Origin: Parietaria judaica
Taxonomy: Eukaryota; Streptophyta; Magnoliopsida; Rosales; Urticaceae
Length of the DNA: 64,000 nucleotides
Assembly (NCBI GenBank): GCA_954871525.1
Contig: OX940865.1
Coordinates: forward strand, 8,184,001-8,248,000
Direction of reading: 5' to 3'
Every line of letters starts with the position of its first letter. Position 1 is the stretch's first letter. Shown here piece by piece: positions 60,776 through 64,000 of the stretch. A model generated the notes under the pieces. That model saw only the letters and a program-made list of their open reading frames with translations. It was not told the origin of the DNA and ran no database searches. Position numbers and translations under genes: made by a program.

Positions 60776-63245
60776 CTAGGCTAGACAAGACCTCTTGTTG
60801 TGACCCGCCTTTCCACAATTCCCACATCGATTGCGGTATGGGTGATGCATCTCATCTTTTGAACGAAATCTCTTCATCTTTGGTCTTCCTGCTTGACGTT
60901 TGTGCACCGGAGGATTGATTACTGCTTCGTCACTTGGAAAATCCCAATCACCGTCGTGTGTTACCAGATTAACATCCTGTGAATAAATAGCTACAAACGC
61001 TTCTCTAGTGAAGTAATCAGGGATGAAATCAATCAGCTTCAAATTCACCCTATACAAAGCCGCGGCAGCATGCGAACAAGGGAAGTCGTCAAGCTGCCAA
61101 ACGCAACAAGAACATGTCTTAGCTGCAATATCAACAACATTGTGACACGTGCCATCGATAACCTCAAATTGGTAGTTGTTGATAGGTGCAACCTAATACA
61201 ACAAAAACAAAAACATCCAAAACCATTTGGATATTAACAAACATTTATGATATACAAAAAAATATGTGGTTAATACAAGATCAAAATTATGAATTAAATG
61301 ATGAACTTACGTTCATTCTACGTGCATTACTCTCTGTTTCGTCGAGTACTTTTGCAGCGTGGGCAGTGAGTCCATTCAGCATCTTTGGGATCAGAGCACG
61401 TTGTTTGTTGAACCATCTTTGTAGCAAAGAACGCCAACTCCAAACAAGCGCGGCTACTGGCCATTCTCGAGCTTCTAAGATCACTGAGTTTGTGGATTCG
61501 CTGATGTTAATGGTCATTAAGCCATACCGTTTACCTGAAATAGATGAACAAAAAATTGCATTACTATTATTAAAAACATTAATAGACGTTAATAAAAGGT
61601 TATTTAATGAAATATACTTGATGATTACGCTGAAATTAGAAAGTAAATAAACCTTAAACAACGAAATTTTAATCGTTTATCAACATTATTAATAAACACG
61701 ATTTTTAAAATTACCTGGGAAGTGAGACCGAGTCCAGAATTCCGGTATAGCTTCAAGTAAGTATTCCTTTATGGATGGCTTCTTAGAAGAAAGTAAATCA
61801 AGCCAATACTTGAAGTCTTTATGCGTATACGCCTTGGCACACTTGTAAAACAACGGCTGAATAGACGATTTCCCGTATTTGCACTTAACATTCTTCCACA
61901 AGTGTTGCATGCACACCGCATACTTCGCTTCCGGGAACACACGCTTAACTGCTTTTGGGATTGACGGAGCCCTGTCAGAAATAATTACCAAGTCTTCTCT
62001 AGCCCCGTACACTTTTCTGATATTTTTCATAAACCACGACCATGATTTATATTTTTCAGAACCAACTATTCCAAAAGCTAACGGAAATATGTGGTTATCC
62101 CCATCGTGCGCAGCAGCCAATAGCAATGTACCTTTGTACTTCTCTTTCAAATGTGTACCATCCACGAAAATAACAGGGCGACAATATTTCCAACCATGTA
62201 TAGAAGCACCGATAGCCAAAAAAAAAGTACTTAAATTTCCCTTCAACATCAAGTTTTGTTTCTGTATAGCTCCCTGAAAATACGAAGAATAAACTGAGTT
62301 AATAAACCTATATTATTAAAATTAACTTGATGATTAATCTTAAGTTAATAAAACAGTCTGTTTTTATTAACTTAAACCAATGATATTAATCACAAGTTTG
62401 AAAACACATGTTATCCATAGATAAAAACATATTAACACGGAATATATAAACCGTCTGTAAATACAGATTAATTTTGTTAATACATGTGAGTCCAATGACA
62501 TTAAACAAATGAAATTAATCTATAACACAAAATACAAATTCGAATTATAACCAGAAACGAACTATATTAATTGTTAATACTTTACATTGTTATTTTTTAG
62601 ATAAATAGTGTGAATATAAAAAATTACCTAGATTTTTTTCGCAAATCATTTCGCCAATCATCGGTAGATGAGAATACGACTCTTCAAAACTACCGCGGGT
62701 ATCCTTCAACGCTTCGCTACGTCCTTTCCAAGCTTGGAAGTAGCTTATATCGAGTCTATATCGATCACGCATTATCTCCGCGACACCTTTCGGTGTTAAA
62801 CTCTTTCCCAACGAGTCGGAGAGGTCTTGCTTTACGATCTTGCTGATCAGCGAGGACGACAACTGCCGATTTTCCACTTGAGTATTGCGTCCAGCACAAT
62901 TGTGTTTGTTAATATAGGATGAAACAAAGAAGCCGAGCATACGCGTGCGTTACATGGGCAATTCGCATCCATACAAAAAATCTCATAGCGAGATTGGCTA
63001 GAACGTCGATTTCTGTATTGAAATGCACGTTTTATTGCTATGAATCTCATGGCTTCCGTCATAAAATCTTTATGAGTGAATTTATCGTTCACCCTAACAT
63101 CAAAATCTTCACGTAAATTATTGAAATCCAATTGATTGTACAAAATAGACCCGTCGTCGTTTTCTGTATCATCGAAAACTTGAAGAGTAGATGATGATCC
63201 AGCCCCGTGACTATACTGTTTCTCAAACGTTTTAGCTACATCCAT
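60776..63245 (-). CDS. MULE transposase (DBD_Tnp_Mut, MULE, SWIM, CCHC), one frameshift
   Basis: Cuts and pastes the element. Exons from the ATG at 63245: about 62628-63245, 61715-62273, 61311-61534, 60776-61192, with GT-AG junctions. N-terminal Mutator DNA-binding domain: DKFTHKDFMTEAMRFIAIKRAF, SRYEIFCMDANCPCNARV. A one-base frame change near 62930 then leads to INKHNCAGRNTQ and SYFQAWKGRSEAL. Exon 2 is the MULE core with VIFVDGTHLKEKYKG (first Asp), IISDRAPSIPKAV (second Asp) and AVCMQHLWKN. Exon 4 has the SWIM finger CSCCVWQLDDFPCSHA and ends in a CCHC knuckle RCGNCGKAGHNKRSC. Domain order and length (about 600 residues) are normal. Apart from the frameshift, no stop is seen. If the frameshift is a sequencing error the gene could be active. 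Confidence 0.88.
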
Positions 63246-63594
63246 AGAAAAATATTTATTAATACATATCAACACAGATAGAATAATTTTTCAAGAAAAC
63301 ATGTAAAAATAATCTTTGTTAATACACGGTCCTTATAAATTTGAAAAAACATTATCTCCATAGATTAAAACATATCAACACAGATTGTATAAACGCTTCG
63401 AAATACAGATTAATTTTGTTAATACGTGTGAATTTGATGACATATATATCTATCTATTAATACGTATTAAGACAGTTAATACAGCTTTAGTAACAACACA
63501 GACATATGAACTGAAAAACATAAAAAAAAAATTGTAAAAGAAAAACCTGATTCAAGTAATGAAAATCCATTGATAGGAGTTATTAGCAGAGATC

Positions 63595-63815
63595 TCGTTA
63601 CATCAACACGATTTCTTGATTGTGTCATCAGTTCTTGACTTGAGGGAGTCATATCTGTTAATACAGATAAATAAGTTTACGAAAATACTATAAATAACAA
63701 TCCAGAATCTCATTCGAACATAGAAAAAAAGCACAGATAATCCCGAACCTGATTCAAACACTGAACTATCGTTCGAATGATGCGCTGCATTTGATATCTC
63801 TTCAATGCTCATCGT
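63595..63815 (-). other. possible upstream exons of the MULE transposase gene
   Basis: Two minus-strand open segments end in the same TTTGAATCAG / CTTGAATCAG|GT donor pattern: one from the ATG near 63813 (MSIEEISNAAHHSND) and one near 63550-63657 (MTPSSQELMTQSRN, TPINGFSLLES). They look like duplicated short exons. No clear acceptor joins them to the exon starting at 63245. Confidence 0.35.
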
Positions 63816-64000
63816 GTGGGAGCTTTTTGAGGATCGAAATAAACGGCGCGAATACGAGTGCCGCTGGAACACAGAGGCGATGAAGGCGTGATTGTGAAAG
63901 ACGTTGAATCTGCTATTGAGGTCGTTGAATGTGGGAAATAGTAGGATTATCAATCTGCTAACGTAGTTATAATTCAAACACACGTCGAGCAACAAACATA

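Larger units (their letters stand above)
58298..64000 (-). mobile_element. Mutator-like element with transposase, runs off the right edge
   Basis: Left end GGGCTCTATAGCTATATAGCC, then a series of AATAGCC motifs (58325-58400). It contains a GC-rich tandem duplication, an accessory frame (59869-60177, plus strand) and a multi-exon transposase on the minus strand (60776 to at least 63245). The other terminus and the target duplication are outside the window. The left terminal region resembles the right end of the FKBP-carrying element at 6831. Boundaries are inferred. Confidence 0.75.

Overview
The window is a piece of a eudicot nuclear chromosome. Genes are split by GT-AG introns, spacers are AT-rich, and about half of the sequence is transposable-element material. 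Seven host genes can be modelled exon by exon: PERK1-type receptor kinase (15.7-18.4 kb, +), site-1 protease (21.8-26.3 kb, -), plastid tRNA-Ile lysidine synthase (29.1-32.5 kb, +), an Mpv17/PMP22 membrane protein (33.4-35.1 kb, -), a PPR protein (39.1-41.6 kb, +), plastidic type I signal peptidase PLSP1 (44.7-46.9 kb, +) and an LEA-2/NHL membrane protein (47.5-48.9 kb, -). All seven models close in frame. From memory of the Arabidopsis map, the order PERK1 - TilS/RSY3 - Mpv17 - PLSP1 - LEA-2 matches At3g24550-At3g24600. The site-1 protease gene, a Rab7 pseudogene, the PPR gene and the transposons would then be extra here.

Region by region. 0-3.7 kb: the 5' part of a Ty1/copia element on the minus strand (130-bp LTR, initiator-Met primer site, long leader, pol), with most of gag missing and one integrase catalytic Asp changed. 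5.4-6.8 kb: a Mutator-type element carrying a piece of an FKBP prolyl isomerase gene. 7.9-8.6 kb: a solo LTR with its target duplication. 10.3-11.8 kb: a 1.47-kb foldback MULE with a perfect 9-bp target duplication. 20.7-21.3 kb: Rab7/RABG3 pseudogene. 27.1-28.7 kb: a second Pack-MULE-like element, carrying the start of a plastid phosphoenolpyruvate/phosphate translocator. 36.6-38.0 kb: a GC-rich solo LTR. 42.3-44.2 kb: a decayed hAT (DUF4371/ZMYM1-like) transposase. 49.8-55.6 kb: a young non-autonomous LTR element with near-identical LTRs, whose interior is almost entirely five families of tandem repeats; it sits inside older retroelement-like sequence. 58.3 kb to the end: a MULE with a spliced, nearly intact transposase (DNA-binding domain, MULE domain, SWIM finger, CCHC knuckle) and a second, accessory gene remnant.

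The host genes are single-copy housekeeping and signalling genes. TilS and PLSP1 act in the chloroplast, S1P in the Golgi, Mpv17 in an organelle membrane, and PERK1 and the LEA-2/NHL protein at the plasma membrane or endomembranes. They do not form a pathway. The most informative features are the mobile ones: a putative autonomous MULE and a gene-capturing relative with matching termini lie in the same 64 kb, and a coding-free LTR element has moved recently. I see no CRISPR array, no operon, no tRNA or rRNA gene, and no defence or biosynthetic cluster.
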